Translations under genes and position numbers: made by a program
Source: Pseudoxanthomonas helianthi
GTDB lineage: Bacteria > Pseudomonadota > Gammaproteobacteria > Xanthomonadales > Xanthomonadaceae
Direction: 5' to 3'
NCBI RefSeq assembly: GCF_017939625.1
Contig: NZ_JAGKTC010000001.1
Coordinates: forward strand, 434,413 to 498,412
DNA length: 64,000 nucleotides
Part shown: one piece after another, positions 46,673 to 57,792 of the stretch
Layout of the letters: every line of letters starts with the position of its first letter
Position numbering within the stretch: the first letter of the stretch is position 1
Notes under the pieces: model-generated
The model's input: the letters and a program-made list of their open reading frames with translations, nothing else
Told to the model about the DNA's origin: nothing
Databases searched by the model: none

Positions 46673-48417
46673 ACGCAACCGCCGCCACTGCCCCACGCAA
46701 TGGCGCCCGCTGGATCGCCCACGCCCTGGAAACAGAGGGCGTGGACACGCTGTTCGGCTATCCCGGCGGCACCATCATGCCGTTCTACGACGCGCTGGTG
46801 GATTCGAACCTGAAACACATCCTGGTGCGCCACGAACAAGGCGCGGCGCTGGCGGCCAACGGCTACGCACGCGCCTCCGGCAAGGTCGGCGTGTGCGTCG
46901 CCACCTCCGGTCCGGGCGCGTCGAACCTGGTCACCGGCATCGCCGACGCGATGCTCGACTCGGTGCCGATGGTCTGCCTGACCGGCCAGGTGCCGACCGC
47001 ACTGATGGGCACCGACGCGTTCCAGGAACTGGACGTGTTCGGCCTGACCCTGCCCATCGTCAAGCACAGCTTCCTGGTGCGGAAAGTCGACGACCTGCCG
47101 CGCGTGCTGCGCGAAGCCTTCCGCATCGCCCGCGAAGGCCGCCCCGGCCCGGTGCTGGTCGACCTGCCGAAGGACGTGCAGATCGCCGACGCTTCGCACC
47201 TGCCGGATCACGTGCCGGCCGAAGTCGATGCGGTGCCCGCACCCGAGGCGGCGAAACTGGCCGACGCGCTGGCGGCGATCGCCGGCGCCGAAAAGCCAGT
47301 GATCTATGGCGGCGGCGGCATCGCCCTGGCCGACGCAGTGGACGAGTTCCAGCAATTCGTCGAAGCGTCGAAGATCCCCACCGTGCTGACCCTGCGCGGC
47401 CTGGGCGCCCTGCCCGGCAACCATCCGCAGTTCCTGGGCATGCTGGGCATGCACGGCACCCGCGCGGCCAACATGGCGGTGCAGGAATGCGACCTGTTGG
47501 TGGTGGTCGGTGCGCGCTTCGACGACCGCGCCACCGGCAAGCTGGCCGAATTCGCGCCGTTCGCCCGCGTCCTCCACATCGATGCCGACGCCTACGAGAT
47601 CTCCAAGCTGCGCACCGCCGACATCGCCGTGCCCGGCAACGTCGGCGCCAGCCTGAAGGCGCTGTCCGCCGCGCGCAGCACCTGCGACGACTGGCGTGCG
47701 CGCTGCAACGGCAATCGCGAGAAGCACGGCTTCCGCTACGACGCGCCGGGCAGCGACATCTACGCGCCGGCGTTGCTGAAGCGACTGACCGAACTGGCCC
47801 CGGCCGACGCCATCGTCTGCAGCGACGTCGGCCAGCACCAGATGTGGGTCGCGCAGCACTGCCAGTTCGGCCATCCGCGCAACCACCTGACCAGCGGCGC
47901 GCTGGGCACGATGGGCTTCGGCCTGCCGGCGGCGATGGGCGCGCAGTTCGCCTGCCCCGATCGCACCGTGGTCCTGGTCAACGGCGACGGCGGCTTCATG
48001 ATGAACGTGCAGGAGCTGGCGACCATCGCCCGCTGCCAGCTGCCGGTGAAGATCGTGCTGCTGGACAACAGCGCGCTGGGCATGGTCCGGCAGTGGCAGG
48101 AACTGTTCTTCGCCGAGCGCTACAGCGAGATCGACCTGTCCGACAACCCGGACTTCGCCGCGCTGGCGCAAGTGTTCGGCATCCCCGCCAAGCGCATCGA
48201 ACGCCGCAACGAAGTCGAGGACGCGCTGGCCGACCTGCTGGCCCAGCCAGGCCCGGCGCTGCTGCACGTGTCCATCGACGTCAAGGCCAACGTGTGGCCG
48301 CTGGTGCCGCCGAACCACGCCAACAGCTCGATGCTGGAATCCAATCCCGCGAAACCATCCGCCGAGCCTGCCGTCACGGCCGACGGCCCGGAGAAGAAGA
48401 ATGCGTTACCGGCTTGA
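46669..48417 (+). CDS. ilvG: acetolactate synthase large subunit
   Basis: A 582-residue TPP enzyme. The catalytic glutamate is E56 ([16 protein letters not shown]), the FAD domain is in the middle, and the TPP motif is [18 protein letters not shown]. It makes acetolactate from pyruvate and acetohydroxybutyrate from pyruvate and 2-oxobutyrate. It is coupled to ilvC (ATGA) and overlaps the small subunit gene by 17 bases. The C-terminal 30 residues are a variable, Pro/Ala-rich tail. Confidence 0.96.
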   Translation: MNATAATAPRNGARWIAHALETEGVDTLFGYPGGTIMPFYDALVDSNLKHILVRHEQGAALAANGYARASGKVGVCVATSGPGASNLVTGIADAMLDSVPMVCLTGQVPTALMGTDAFQELDVFGLTLPIVKHSFLVRKVDDLPRVLREAFRIAREGRPGPVLVDLPKDVQIADASHLPDHVPAEVDAVPAPEAAKLADALAAIAGAEKPVIYGGGGIALADAVDEFQQFVEASKIPTVLTLRGLGALPGNHPQFLGMLGMHGTRAANMAVQECDLLVVVGARFDDRATGKLAEFAPFARVLHIDADAYEISKLRTADIAVPGNVGASLKALSAARSTCDDWRARCNGNREKHGFRYDAPGSDIYAPALLKRLTELAPADAIVCSDVGQHQMWVAQHCQFGHPRNHLTSGALGTMGFGLPAAMGAQFACPDRTVVLVNGDGGFMMNVQELATIARCQLPVKIVLLDNSALGMVRQWQELFFAERYSEIDLSDNPDFAALAQVFGIPAKRIERRNEVEDALADLLAQPGPALLHVSIDVKANVWPLVPPNHANSSMLESNPAKPSAEPAVTADGPEKKNALPA

Positions 48418-48673
48418 ACTCAAGCTCAAACCCGCCGAGGGCGCGTTGCTGCGCGTCCTGGGCATGGTCGAGCGCCGCGGTTTTCCGCCGCATGCGGTGC
48501 ACGCCACCCACGACGGCGAAGGCTATTGGGCGCTGGCGTTGGTGATCGACAGCACCCGCGCGCCGGAGACCCTGCGCCAGCAACTGCTGAAAATCTACGA
48601 TGTCGAGGAATTGTCCTTCAGCGCGGTGCAGGAACTGAGCATGGACCGCCGCCACCGGGATCGCGCCGCATGA
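48401..48673 (+). CDS. ilvM: acetolactate synthase small (ACT) subunit
   Basis: A 90-residue protein made of a single ACT domain ([51 protein letters not shown]). The short, one-domain form resembles IlvM, the partner of IlvG in E. coli isozyme II, rather than the larger IlvH/IlvN. It should stabilise the large subunit; feedback control is uncertain. Its stop overlaps the start of a 27-codon frame. Confidence 0.9.
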   Translation: MRYRLELKLKPAEGALLRVLGMVERRGFPPHAVHATHDGEGYWALALVIDSTRAPETLRQQLLKIYDVEELSFSAVQELSMDRRHRDRAA

Positions 48674-48753
48674 ACGCCACGACCGCCAGCGCGGAAGCCG
48701 TGGTCCGGAGGCGTCTTCTTCGAGCTCAGCCGTTCGCCCGCCACGATGCCTGA
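48670..48753 (+). CDS. short coupled open frame between ilvM and ilvA
   Basis: A 27-codon frame starts at the ATGA that overlaps the ilvM stop and ends eight bases inside ilvA. Its product would be basic ([18 protein letters not shown]). It could be a real tiny protein, a translational bridge for reinitiation at ilvA, or chance. The sequence alone does not decide. Confidence 0.3.
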   Translation: MNATTASAEAVVRRRLLRAQPFARHDA

Positions 48754-49888
48754 GCCGCGCGCCGCCGCCGGCAGCGAAAGCGACGTCGGTGACGTAGGCG
48801 TCACCGTCGCCGACGTGCTGGCCGCGCAATCGCGGCTGCGCCGCTACCTGCCGGTCACGCCGCTGCACCACGCCGAGCGCTTCGGGGTGATGCTGAAACT
48901 GGAGAACCTGCAGCGCACCGGTTCGTACAAGGTCCGCGGCGCGTTGAACGCGCTGCTAGCCGGGCGCGAACGCGGCGATGCGCGGCCGGTGATCTGCGCA
49001 TCGGCCGGCAACCATGCGCAAGGCGTGGCCTGGGCCGCGTACCGGCTTGGCGTGCCCGCGATCACGGTGATGCCGCACGGCGCGCCGGACAACAAGATCG
49101 CCGGCGTCGCCCACTGGGGTGCCACCGTGCGCCAGCACGGCGACAGCTACGACGAGGCGTTCGCCTTCGCCCGCGACCTGGCGCAGCTGCATGGTTACCG
49201 CTTCCTGTCCGCGTTCGACGATCCGGACGTGATCGCCGGCCAGGGCACGGTGGGCATCGAGATCGCGCCGTACGCGCCGGACGTGGTCATCGTGCCGATC
49301 GGCGGCGGCGGCTTGGCCTCGGGCGTGGCGCTGGCGCTGAAGTCGCAGGGCGTGCGCGTGGTCGGCGCGCAGGTCGAAGGCGTCGATTCGATGGCGCGCG
49401 CGATCAAGGGCGACGTGCGCGAAATCGCGCCGGTGCCGACCCTGGCCGACGGCGTCAAGGTCAAGGTGCCCGGCTTCATCACCCGCCGCCTGTGCGCCAA
49501 CCTGCTGGACGACGTGGTCATCGTCCGCGAAGCCGAGCTGCGCGAAACCCTGGTGCGGCTGGCGCTGGAAGAGAACCTGATCGCCGAGGGCGCCGGCGCC
49601 CTGGCCCTGGCCGCTGGCCGTCGCGTCGCCGGCAGGCGAAAATGCGCAGTGGTTTCCGGCGGCAACATCGACGCCACCGTGCTGGCGCGGTTGCTGTCCG
49701 AGGTACGCCCGCGTCCGCCGCGCAAGCCGCGCCGGCGCGTGCCCGAGCCCGCCGCCCCGCCTTCCGCCCGCAACGAAACTACCGTCCTGCCCTTCTCTTC
49801 CGTTACCAAGACCCAGCCGCGCGCCACCCCCAAGCAGACCGCATCGCGCCGCGCCGCAGTAGAAGCCATCGAGGAATCCGCCTGGTGA
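48746..49888 (+). CDS. ilvA: threonine ammonia-lyase without ACT regulatory domain
   Basis: A 380-residue PLP enzyme that deaminates threonine to 2-oxobutyrate for isoleucine synthesis. The PLP lysine is K62 in RTGSYKVRG, with the phosphate loop [13 protein letters not shown]. The C-terminal ACT domains of the biosynthetic E. coli enzyme are missing; instead residues about 320-380 are a disordered, Arg/Pro-rich tail. Allosteric control by isoleucine is therefore doubtful. The ATG at 48746 overlaps the preceding short frame and its stop overlaps the leuA GTG. Confidence 0.88.
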   Translation: MPEPRAAAGSESDVGDVGVTVADVLAAQSRLRRYLPVTPLHHAERFGVMLKLENLQRTGSYKVRGALNALLAGRERGDARPVICASAGNHAQGVAWAAYRLGVPAITVMPHGAPDNKIAGVAHWGATVRQHGDSYDEAFAFARDLAQLHGYRFLSAFDDPDVIAGQGTVGIEIAPYAPDVVIVPIGGGGLASGVALALKSQGVRVVGAQVEGVDSMARAIKGDVREIAPVPTLADGVKVKVPGFITRRLCANLLDDVVIVREAELRETLVRLALEENLIAEGAGALALAAGRRVAGRRKCAVVSGGNIDATVLARLLSEVRPRPPRKPRRRVPEPAAPPSARNETTVLPFSSVTKTQPRATPKQTASRRAAVEAIEESAW

Positions 49889-51426
49889 ACACGCAATCCC
49901 AATACGTACGAATTTTCGACACCACCCTGCGCGACGGCGAGCAATCGCCGGGCTGCAGCATGACCCCGCAGCAGAAGCTGGTGATGGCGCGTGCGCTGGC
50001 CGAGCTCGGCGTGGACGTGATCGAAACCGGCTTCCCGGCCAGCTCGCAGTCCGACCGCGAGGCCGCTGCGCTGATCGGCCGGGAACTGCGCGACACCACC
50101 CTGTGCGTGCTGTCGCGCTGCCTGCCCGGCGACGTGCAGGCTTCGGCGCGCGCCCTGGAAGGCAGCGCCAAGCCGCGCCTGCACGTGTTCATCTCCACCA
50201 GCGCGCTGCACCGCGAGCACAAGCTGCGCATGAGCCGGGAACAGGTGCTGGAATCGATCCGCAGCAACGTCGCGCTGGCCCGCCAGTACGTCGACGACGT
50301 CGAGTTCTCCACCGAGGACGGCACCCGCACCGAAGAGGACTTCCTGCAGCAGGCCGTCGCCGTGGCGATCGCCGCCGGCGCCACCACGATCAACGTGCCC
50401 GACACGGTCGGCTTCACTACGCCGGAAGAAATGCGCAGCCTGTTCCAGCGCCTGATCGCCAACGTGCCCGGCGCGCGCGACGTGGTGTTCAGCGCGCACT
50501 GCCACAACGACCTGGGCCTGGCCGTGGCCAATTCGCTGGCCGCTATCGAAGGCGGCGCGCGCCAGGTCGAGGTCTCGATGAACGGCATCGGCGAACGCGC
50601 CGGCAACTGCGCGCTGGAAGAGCTGGTGATGGCGCTGAAAGTGCGCGGCGCCTTCTTCAACGCCGACACCGGCATCGACACCCAGCGCATCGTCGCCACC
50701 TCGCAGCTGCTGCAGCGCCTGGTCGGCATGCCGGTCCAGCGCAACAAGGCGGTGGTCGGCGCCAACGCCTTCGCCCACGAATCTGGCATCCACCAGCACG
50801 GCATGCTGCGCCACCGCGGCACCTACGAAATCATGCGTCCGCAGGACGTGGGCTGGCCGGACACGCAGATGGTGCTGGGCCGGCACAGCGGCCGCGCCGC
50901 GGTCGAGGCGCGGTTGCGCGCGCTGGGCTACTGGCTGGAGGAAGAGGAACTGGACACCGTGTTCGAACAGTTCAAGGCGCTGTGCGAGAAGCAGCGCGTG
51001 GTCGAGGACGCCGACCTGCAGGCATTGATGCAGGACGGCGCCGAAAGCCAGGGCTACCGCCTGGCCTCGATGACCGTCGGCGACGCCGGCCATCGCGCCC
51101 GCGCCACCGTCGAACTGTCCGATCCGGAAGGCCAGCGCCTGTTCGAAACCGCCGAAGGCGATGGTCCGGTCGATGCGCTGTTCGCCGCGCTGGCCAGCGC
51201 CACCGGCGTCGACCTGAAGCTGGAAAGCTACCAGGTGCACAGCGTCGGCCTGGGCGCCGACGCGCGCGGCGAGGCGAACCTGAGCGTGCGCTACGAAGAC
51301 CGGGAGTACGACGGCACCGGCACCAGCAAGGACATCATCGAAGCCAGCGCGCTGGCGTGGCTGGACGTGGCCAACCGCCTGCTGCGCCAGCGCAGCGCGG
51401 CCAAGTCGGAGGCGGTCGCCGCATGA
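49885..51426 (+). CDS. leuA: 2-isopropylmalate synthase
   Basis: A 513-residue enzyme condensing acetyl-CoA with 2-oxoisovalerate, the first step of leucine synthesis. The catalytic barrel has [17 protein letters not shown] and [16 protein letters not shown], and the C-terminal LeuA dimer domain that binds leucine runs from about residue 375. It starts at GTG 49885, overlapping the ilvA stop. The leuC ATG overlaps its TGA. Confidence 0.96.
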   Translation: MNTQSQYVRIFDTTLRDGEQSPGCSMTPQQKLVMARALAELGVDVIETGFPASSQSDREAAALIGRELRDTTLCVLSRCLPGDVQASARALEGSAKPRLHVFISTSALHREHKLRMSREQVLESIRSNVALARQYVDDVEFSTEDGTRTEEDFLQQAVAVAIAAGATTINVPDTVGFTTPEEMRSLFQRLIANVPGARDVVFSAHCHNDLGLAVANSLAAIEGGARQVEVSMNGIGERAGNCALEELVMALKVRGAFFNADTGIDTQRIVATSQLLQRLVGMPVQRNKAVVGANAFAHESGIHQHGMLRHRGTYEIMRPQDVGWPDTQMVLGRHSGRAAVEARLRALGYWLEEEELDTVFEQFKALCEKQRVVEDADLQALMQDGAESQGYRLASMTVGDAGHRARATVELSDPEGQRLFETAEGDGPVDALFAALASATGVDLKLESYQVHSVGLGADARGEANLSVRYEDREYDGTGTSKDIIEASALAWLDVANRLLRQRSAAKSEAVAA

Positions 51427-52838
51427 GCACGCCCCGCACCCTGTTCGACAAACTGTGGGACGCGCACGTCGTCGTGCCGGAAAGCGACGCCGCGCCCGCG
51501 GTGCTGTACATCGACCTGCACCTGATCCACGAAGTCACCTCGCCGCAGGCCTTCAGCGAACTGAAGTCGCGCGGACTGAAGCCGCGCCGCCCCGACCGCA
51601 CCAAGGCGACGATGGACCACTCCACGCCGACCCTGCCGGCCGGTGCCGACGGCAAACTGCCCTACTACACCCAGGCCGCCGAAACCCAGGTCGAAACGCT
51701 GGCGCGGAACTGCGCCGAATACGGCATCGAGCTGTTCGACATGGCCTCGGACAATCGCGGCATCGTCCACGTGATCGCGCCGGAACAGGGCTTCACCCAG
51801 CCGGGCATGACCATCGTTTGCGGCGACAGCCACACCAGCACGCACGGCGCGTTCGGTTCGCTGGCCTTCGGCATCGGCACCAGCGAGGTCGGCCACGTGC
51901 TGGCCACGCAGTGCCTGCTGCAGCGCAAGCCGAAGACCATGGCGATCACCGTCGACGGCGAACTGGCGCCCGGCGTCGGCGCCAAGGACGTGGTCCTGCA
52001 CATCATCGGCAGGATCGGCGTCAACGGCGGCACCGGCCACGTCATCGAATACCGCGGTTCGACCATCCGCACGATGGACATGGACCAGCGCATGACCCTG
52101 TGCAACATGAGCATCGAGGCCGGCGCGCGCGCCGGCATGGTCGCTCCGGACGAGGTCACGTTCGAATACGTGCGCAATACGCCGCGCGGGCCGAAGGGCG
52201 CCGATTTCGACGCCGCGGTCGCGCGCTGGCGCGAATTGCGCAGCGACGAAGGCGCGAAGTTCGACGTCGAAGTGAGCATCGACGCAAAGGACATCCGCCC
52301 GACCCTGACCTGGGGCACGCACCCGGGCACCGCACTGGCGGTGGACGCGCCGATCCCGGCCGCCAACGATGCCGCCGCGCAGAAGGGCTTGGACTACATG
52401 CACTTCCACGCCGACGAGACGCTGCAGGGCAAGCCGGTCGACGTGGTGTTCGTCGGTTCCTGCACCAACGGCCGCCTGCGCGACCTGCGCGAAGTCGCCG
52501 AGGTGCTGAAGGGCCGCAAGGTCGCCGCGAACGTGCGCATGCTGGTCGTCCCCGGTTCCGAGATCGTCAAGCGCCAGGCCGAAGCCGAAGGCATCGACGC
52601 CATCGTCCGTGCCGCCGGCGCCGAATGGCGCGAACCCGGCTGCAGCATGTGCATCGCGATGAACGGCGACCTGGTCGCGCCGGGGCAACTCGCGGTCAGC
52701 ACCAGCAACCGCAATTTCGAAGGCCGCCAGGGCCCCGGCTCGCGCACCTTGCTCGCTTCGCCGCTGAGCGCGGCGTGGGCAGCGGTGAACGGAAAAGTCT
52801 CGGACCCGCGGGAGCTGTTTTCCAAGGAGGTGGCGTGA
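51423..52838 (+). CDS. leuC: 3-isopropylmalate dehydratase large subunit
   Basis: A 471-residue aconitase-family protein that carries the [4Fe-4S] cluster. The cluster cysteines are in GSCTNGR and [11 protein letters not shown], with [20 protein letters not shown] earlier. It works with LeuD to isomerise 2-isopropylmalate. It is coupled to leuA by ATGA and to leuD by TGATG with a strong AAGGAGG ribosome-binding site. Confidence 0.96.
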   Translation: MSTPRTLFDKLWDAHVVVPESDAAPAVLYIDLHLIHEVTSPQAFSELKSRGLKPRRPDRTKATMDHSTPTLPAGADGKLPYYTQAAETQVETLARNCAEYGIELFDMASDNRGIVHVIAPEQGFTQPGMTIVCGDSHTSTHGAFGSLAFGIGTSEVGHVLATQCLLQRKPKTMAITVDGELAPGVGAKDVVLHIIGRIGVNGGTGHVIEYRGSTIRTMDMDQRMTLCNMSIEAGARAGMVAPDEVTFEYVRNTPRGPKGADFDAAVARWRELRSDEGAKFDVEVSIDAKDIRPTLTWGTHPGTALAVDAPIPAANDAAAQKGLDYMHFHADETLQGKPVDVVFVGSCTNGRLRDLREVAEVLKGRKVAANVRMLVVPGSEIVKRQAEAEGIDAIVRAAGAEWREPGCSMCIAMNGDLVAPGQLAVSTSNRNFEGRQGPGSRTLLASPLSAAWAAVNGKVSDPRELFSKEVA

Positions 52839-53410
52839 TGGCCGGTTTCCGCGAACTGAAGTCGAAGAGCGTGGTGCTGGGGCAGACCAACATCGACACC
52901 GACCAGATCATCCCCGCGCGCTTCCTGTCCACCACCGAACGCGCCGGGCTGGGCAAGAACGCGTTCAACGACTGGCGCTGGCAGGCCGACGGCACGCCGA
53001 ATCCCGATTTCCCGTTCAACCAGCCGCACAACCAGGGCCGCTCGATCCTGCTGGCGGGGCGCAACTTCGGCTGCGGCTCCTCGCGCGAGCACGCACCGTG
53101 GGCGCTGACCGACCTGGGCCTGCGCGCGATCGTCAGCAGCGAGATCGCCGACATCTTCCGCAACAACTCGCTGAAGAACGGCCTGCTGCCGATCGTGCTG
53201 AAGGAAGAAGACGTGCAGGCGCTGATGCAGCGGCCGGACGACGAACTGACCGTCGACGTCGCCGCGCGCGAACTGCGCTCGCCGGACGGCCGCGCTTACG
53301 CCTTCCCGCTGGACGGCTTTTCGCAGACCTGCCTGCTCGAAGGCGTCGACGAACTCGGCTACCTGCTGGCGCGCCATCCGGAAATCGCCGCCTACGAACA
53401 ACACCTTTGA
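52838..53410 (+). CDS. leuD: 3-isopropylmalate dehydratase small subunit
   Basis: A 190-residue swivel-domain partner of LeuC. The family marks are LGQTNIDTDQIIPARFL, GRNFGCGSSREHAPWAL and FRNNSLKNGLLPI. The ATG at 52838 shares a base with the leuC stop and is preceded by AAGGAGG at 52825. A GGGAGCGGC-type repeat separates it from leuB. Confidence 0.95.
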   Translation: MAGFRELKSKSVVLGQTNIDTDQIIPARFLSTTERAGLGKNAFNDWRWQADGTPNPDFPFNQPHNQGRSILLAGRNFGCGSSREHAPWALTDLGLRAIVSSEIADIFRNNSLKNGLLPIVLKEEDVQALMQRPDDELTVDVAARELRSPDGRAYAFPLDGFSQTCLLEGVDELGYLLARHPEIAAYEQHL

Positions 53411-53416
53411 ACCTTG

Positions 53417-53472
53417 GGAGCGGCTATGGCCGCGATGCTTCGGCGAGAAGCCTTCGCGGCCATAGCCGCTCC
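53417..53472. repeat. REP-like hairpin between leuD and leuB
   Basis: GGAGCGGCTATGGCCGCGA (53417-53435) and its exact inverse (53454-53472) form a 19-base-pair stem inside the leu operon. It is a member of the GTGGGAGCG family. There is no T-run, so it may attenuate or stabilise the message rather than end it. Confidence 0.85.
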
Positions 53473-53501
53473 GACAAAGCACAACAGAAACAGGATTTTC
53501 C

Positions 53502-54581
53502 ATGCAAGCCAACATCGTCGTACTGCCGGGTGACGGCATCGGTCCCGAAGTCGCCGCCGCCGCGGTTTCCGTGCTGAAGGAAGTCGCGCGCCGCCACGGC
53601 CACGAATTCCGTTTCGAAGAGCGCGACATCGGCGGCATCGCCATCGACCGGCACGGCAACCCCTTGCCCGACGCGACGCTGCAGGCGTGCAAGGACGCCG
53701 ACGCGGTGCTGCTGGGCGCGGTCGGCGGGCCGAAGTGGTCGGATCCGAACGCGAAGGTGCGCCCCGAGCAGGGCCTGCTGGCGATGCGCAAGGGCCTGGG
53801 CCTGTACGCCAACCTGCGTCCGGTCAAGCCGCACCCGGCCGCGCTGGACGCCTCGCCGATCAAGCCGCACCTGCTGACCGGCGTGGACATCGTCGTGGTG
53901 CGCGAACTGACCGGCGGCATCTATTTCGGCGAGAAGACCCGCAGCGCCGACGGCGCCAGCGACCTGTGCAGCTACAGCGTGGCGGAAATCGAACGCGTGC
54001 TGCGCCACGCCTTCCGCCTGGCGCGCGAACGCCGCGGCTTCCTGGTCTCGGTGGACAAGGCCAACGTGCTGGAAACCTCGCGCTTGTGGCGCGACATCGC
54101 CAACCGCATCGGCCGCGAGGAATTCCCCGACGTGCGCCTGGAGCACCAGCTGATCGATTCGATGACCATGCATTTGCTGGCCAAGCCGCGCGAATACGAC
54201 GTGATCGTCACCGAGAACATGTTCGGCGACATCCTGACCGACGAGGCCTCAATGCTGGCCGGCTCGCTGGGCCTGTTGCCGTCGGCGTCGCTGGGCGAAG
54301 GCAAAGTCGGCGTGTACGAGCCGATCCACGGCTCCGCCCCCGACATCGCCGGCAAGGGCATCGCGAACCCCTATGCGACCATCCTGAGCACGGCGATGCT
54401 GTTGCGCCATTCGCTGGGCCTGGAAGCCGAAGCCGCCTGCATCGAACGTGCGGTTGATGCCGCGCTGAACGCCAAGGCCTTCACCGGCGACCTCGGCGGC
54501 AAGCTGTCGACCGGCGAAGCCGCGCAGGCAGTGATCGCGCACCTTCCGGCAGATTGCTACGTGGCCGAATTGCGGGATTGA
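53502..54581 (+). CDS. leuB: 3-isopropylmalate dehydrogenase
   Basis: A 359-residue NAD-dependent enzyme that oxidises and decarboxylates 3-isopropylmalate. Characteristic parts are [37 protein letters not shown] and [27 protein letters not shown]. It is the last gene of the operon; the convergent RND gene begins 27 bases later. A CTGAAAAG-free gap leaves no clear terminator. Confidence 0.96.
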   Translation: MQANIVVLPGDGIGPEVAAAAVSVLKEVARRHGHEFRFEERDIGGIAIDRHGNPLPDATLQACKDADAVLLGAVGGPKWSDPNAKVRPEQGLLAMRKGLGLYANLRPVKPHPAALDASPIKPHLLTGVDIVVVRELTGGIYFGEKTRSADGASDLCSYSVAEIERVLRHAFRLARERRGFLVSVDKANVLETSRLWRDIANRIGREEFPDVRLEHQLIDSMTMHLLAKPREYDVIVTENMFGDILTDEASMLAGSLGLLPSASLGEGKVGVYEPIHGSAPDIAGKGIANPYATILSTAMLLRHSLGLEAEAACIERAVDAALNAKAFTGDLGGKLSTGEAAQAVIAHLPADCYVAELRD

Positions 54582-54608
54582 TGTTCCGCTCGGAACCGGG
54601 GGCGACGC

Positions 54609-57600
54609 TTATGCGCCGCCCTCCTCCGCCTTCACCTTGAACCACGCCGCATACAACGCCGGCAGGAACAGCAAGGTCAGCAACGTCGCCACGGCCAGGC
54701 CGCCCATGATCGCCACGGCCATCGGGCCGAAGAACGCGCTGCGCGACAGCGGGATCATCGCCAGGATCGCGGCCAGCGCGGTCAACACGATGGGACGGAA
54801 GCGGCGCACGGTCGCGTCGATGATCGCGTGCCAGCGGTCATGGCCGGCGCGGATGTCCTGGTCGATCTGGTCCACCAGGATCACCGAGTTGCGCATGATC
54901 ATGCCAGCCAGCGCGATGGTGCCGAGCAACGCGACGAAGCCGAACGGCACGCGGAACACCAGCAGCGCCAGGGTCACGCCGATCAGCCCGAGCGGCGCGG
55001 TCAGGATCACCAGGAACATCCGCGAGAAGCTGCGCAGCTGCAGCATCAGCAGGGTGACCACGACGCCCAGGAACAGCGGCATGCCGGCGGCGATGGAGTT
55101 CTGTCCGCGCGCCGAATCCTCGACCGTACCGCCGGTTTCCAGCAGGTAGCCGCCGGGCAACGTCGTGCGGATGCCTTCCAGCGTCGGCAGGATCTGCGCG
55201 ACCACGCTGGGCGGGGTCAGGCCGGTACGGATGTCGGCGCGCACGGTGACCGTCGGCAGGCGGTTGCGGTGCCAGACGATGCCGTTCTCGAACGCGTACT
55301 CCAGGTTGCCGATCTGCGACAGCGGCACCGACGCGCCGTTCGCGGTCGGCACGGCGAGGCTGCCGAGCAGGTCGAGGCGCGCGCGTTCGTCGTCGGGGCC
55401 GCGCAGCAGGATTTCGACCAGGCGGTTGCCTTCGCGATAGGTGCTGACGTGCAGACCGGACAGCGAACTGGACAGGAAATGGGCGACGTCGCTGCTGCTG
55501 ACGCCGAGCGCGCGGGCGCGTTCCTGGTCGATGTTCACGCGCACGATCTTGCTCGGCTCGCTCCAGTCCAGGTTGACGTTGGTGGTGTTCGGGTTCGCGC
55601 GCACCTTGGCTTCGACCTGGCGGGCGATGGCCTGCACGCGGTCGATGTGTTCGCCGGAGACGCGGAACTGCAGCGGATAGCCGACCGGCGGGCCGTTCTC
55701 CAATCGGGTCACGCGCAGCTGCAGCTCGGGGAACTGCCGCGCCGCCTCGTCGATCAGCCAGCTGCGCAGCTTCTCGCGCGCCGGCAGGTCCTTCGCCAGC
55801 ACCACGAACTGGGCGAAGTTGGCCTGCGGCAGTTGCTGGTCCAGCGGCAGGTAGAAGCGCGGCGAACCGGTGCCGACATAGGCGACGTAGTTCTCCACGC
55901 CCGGCTGCCTGGCCAGCATCGCTTCCAGCTTCTTCGCCTGGGTTTCGGTCATCCGCAGCGAACTGCCTTCGGCCAGCTCCATGTCGACCATCAGTTCCGG
56001 ACGGGTCGAATCCGGGAAGAACTGCTGCGGCACGAAGCGGAACATCGCCAGCGACAGCACGAAGGCCGCGATGGTCACCCCGATCACCAACCAGCGGTGG
56101 CGCAGGCAGAAATCGAGCAAGCGGCGGAAACGCTGGTAGAAGGGACGCTGGTAGGGATCGTGCGCGTGCGCGCCGTGTTCGCCCGCGTGCGGTCGCGGTG
56201 CGAGCCAGTCGGCGAACGCAGGGTAGCGATCCGCGAGACGCTCGCGCAGCGCGCGGAGGCGCGCGGCCGGCGAACCCGGTTTCGGCGCCTTCGGCGGCAG
56301 ATGCAGGTCCGGCAGCATCTTGTCGCCAAGGTACGGGATGAACAGCACCGCGGCGATCCACGACACGCACAGGGCGATCGTCACCACCTGGAACAGCGAA
56401 CGGGTGTATTCGCCGGTGCTGGACGCGGCGGTGGCGATCGGCAGGAAACCCGCCGCGGTCACCAGCGTGCCGGTCAGCATCGGGAACGCGGTCGATTCGT
56501 AGGCGAAACTGGCGGCCTTCAGGCGGTCGAAGCCCTGCTCCATCTTGATCGCCATCATCTCCACCGCGATGATCGCGTCGTCGACCAGCAGGCCCAGCGC
56601 CAGCACCAGCGCGCCCAGCGAGATCTTGTGCAGGCCGACGCCGAAGTAATGCATCACCGCGAAGGTCATCGCCAGCACCAGCGGGATGCTCACCGCGACC
56701 ACCAGGCCGGTGCGCAGGCCCAGCGAGAAGAAGCTGACCAGCAGGACGATGATCACCGCTTCGGCCAGCACGCGGACGAATTCGCCGACCGATTCCTCCA
56801 CCGCATGCGGCTGGTCGGATACCTTGCGCAGCTGCATGCCCAGCGGCAGGGTCGTCTGCAGGCGCTTGAACACCTCTTCCAGCGTGCTGCCGAGCTTGAG
56901 GATGTCGCCGCCGTCGCGCATCGCCACGGCCAGGCCGATGCCGTCCTGGCCGAGGAAGCGCATCTTCGGCTGCGCCGGATCGGAGAAGCCGCGCTTCACC
57001 TCGGCGATGTCGCCCAGCTTGAAGGTGCGGCCACCGGCGCGGATCGGGAAGTCGCTGATTTCCTGCACCGACTTGAACTCGCCGCCCACGCGCAGTTGCA
57101 CGCGGTCGCTCGGCGTTTCGAAGAAGCCGGCGCTGGTCTCGGCGTTCTGCGCGTCCAGCGCCTGCTGCACCGCGCTCAGCGGGATGCCGAGCGTGGCCAG
57201 CTTGGTGTTCGACAGCTCGACCCAGATCTTCTCGTCCTGCAGGCCGATCAGTTCGACCTTGCTGACGTCGGGCACGCGCTGCAGTTCCAGTTGCAGGCGG
57301 TCGGCGTAGTCCTTCAGCACCGCGTAGTCGAAGCCGGGACCGGTCAGCGCGTAGATGTTGCCGAAGGTGTCGCCGAATTCGTCGTTGAAGAACGGCCCGA
57401 CCGTGCCTTCGGGCAGGGTCGCACGGATGTCGCCGACGCGCTTGCGCACCTGGTACCACAGCTGCGGCACGTCCTTCGAATTCATCGAATCGCGCGCGAC
57501 GAAGATCACCTGCGATTCGCCGGGGCGCGAATACGAGCGCACGAATTCGTACTGGCCGGTGGTCATCGCCGCCTTCTCGACGCGCTCGGTGACCTGCTTG

Positions 57601-57788
57601 GCCACTTCCTCGGCGGTGGCGCCCGGCCACAGCGTGCGCACCACCATGACCTTGAAGGTGAACGGCGGGTCTTCCGACTGGCCGAGGTGGCGGTACGACC
57701 ATGCGCCGACGATGCCGAGCACGATCATCGCGTACAGCACCAGCGTGCGGTTGGTCAGCGCCCACTCGGAGAGGTTGAAGCGGCGCAT
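54609..57788 (-). CDS. RND efflux pump inner-membrane transporter (AcrB family)
   Basis: A 1059-residue trimeric proton/drug antiporter with 12 membrane helices. The TM4 proton-relay aspartates are in LGLLVDDAIIAVEMM. Porter domains and the second half (LVIGVTIAAFVLSLAMFRFVP) are complete. An unusual His-rich insert (RPHAGEHGAHAHDPYQRPF, around residues 530-550) lies in the central cytosolic linker. It starts four bases after the adaptor gene, so they form one operon. Substrate unknown. Confidence 0.93.
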   Translation of the reverse strand: MRRFNLSEWALTNRTLVLYAMIVLGIVGAWSYRHLGQSEDPPFTFKVMVVRTLWPGATAEEVAKQVTERVEKAAMTTGQYEFVRSYSRPGESQVIFVARDSMNSKDVPQLWYQVRKRVGDIRATLPEGTVGPFFNDEFGDTFGNIYALTGPGFDYAVLKDYADRLQLELQRVPDVSKVELIGLQDEKIWVELSNTKLATLGIPLSAVQQALDAQNAETSAGFFETPSDRVQLRVGGEFKSVQEISDFPIRAGGRTFKLGDIAEVKRGFSDPAQPKMRFLGQDGIGLAVAMRDGGDILKLGSTLEEVFKRLQTTLPLGMQLRKVSDQPHAVEESVGEFVRVLAEAVIIVLLVSFFSLGLRTGLVVAVSIPLVLAMTFAVMHYFGVGLHKISLGALVLALGLLVDDAIIAVEMMAIKMEQGFDRLKAASFAYESTAFPMLTGTLVTAAGFLPIATAASSTGEYTRSLFQVVTIALCVSWIAAVLFIPYLGDKMLPDLHLPPKAPKPGSPAARLRALRERLADRYPAFADWLAPRPHAGEHGAHAHDPYQRPFYQRFRRLLDFCLRHRWLVIGVTIAAFVLSLAMFRFVPQQFFPDSTRPELMVDMELAEGSSLRMTETQAKKLEAMLARQPGVENYVAYVGTGSPRFYLPLDQQLPQANFAQFVVLAKDLPAREKLRSWLIDEAARQFPELQLRVTRLENGPPVGYPLQFRVSGEHIDRVQAIARQVEAKVRANPNTTNVNLDWSEPSKIVRVNIDQERARALGVSSSDVAHFLSSSLSGLHVSTYREGNRLVEILLRGPDDERARLDLLGSLAVPTANGASVPLSQIGNLEYAFENGIVWHRNRLPTVTVRADIRTGLTPPSVVAQILPTLEGIRTTLPGGYLLETGGTVEDSARGQNSIAAGMPLFLGVVVTLLMLQLRSFSRMFLVILTAPLGLIGVTLALLVFRVPFGFVALLGTIALAGMIMRNSVILVDQIDQDIRAGHDRWHAIIDATVRRFRPIVLTALAAILAMIPLSRSAFFGPMAVAIMGGLAVATLLTLLFLPALYAAWFKVKAEEGGA

Positions 57789-57792
57789 GGGG

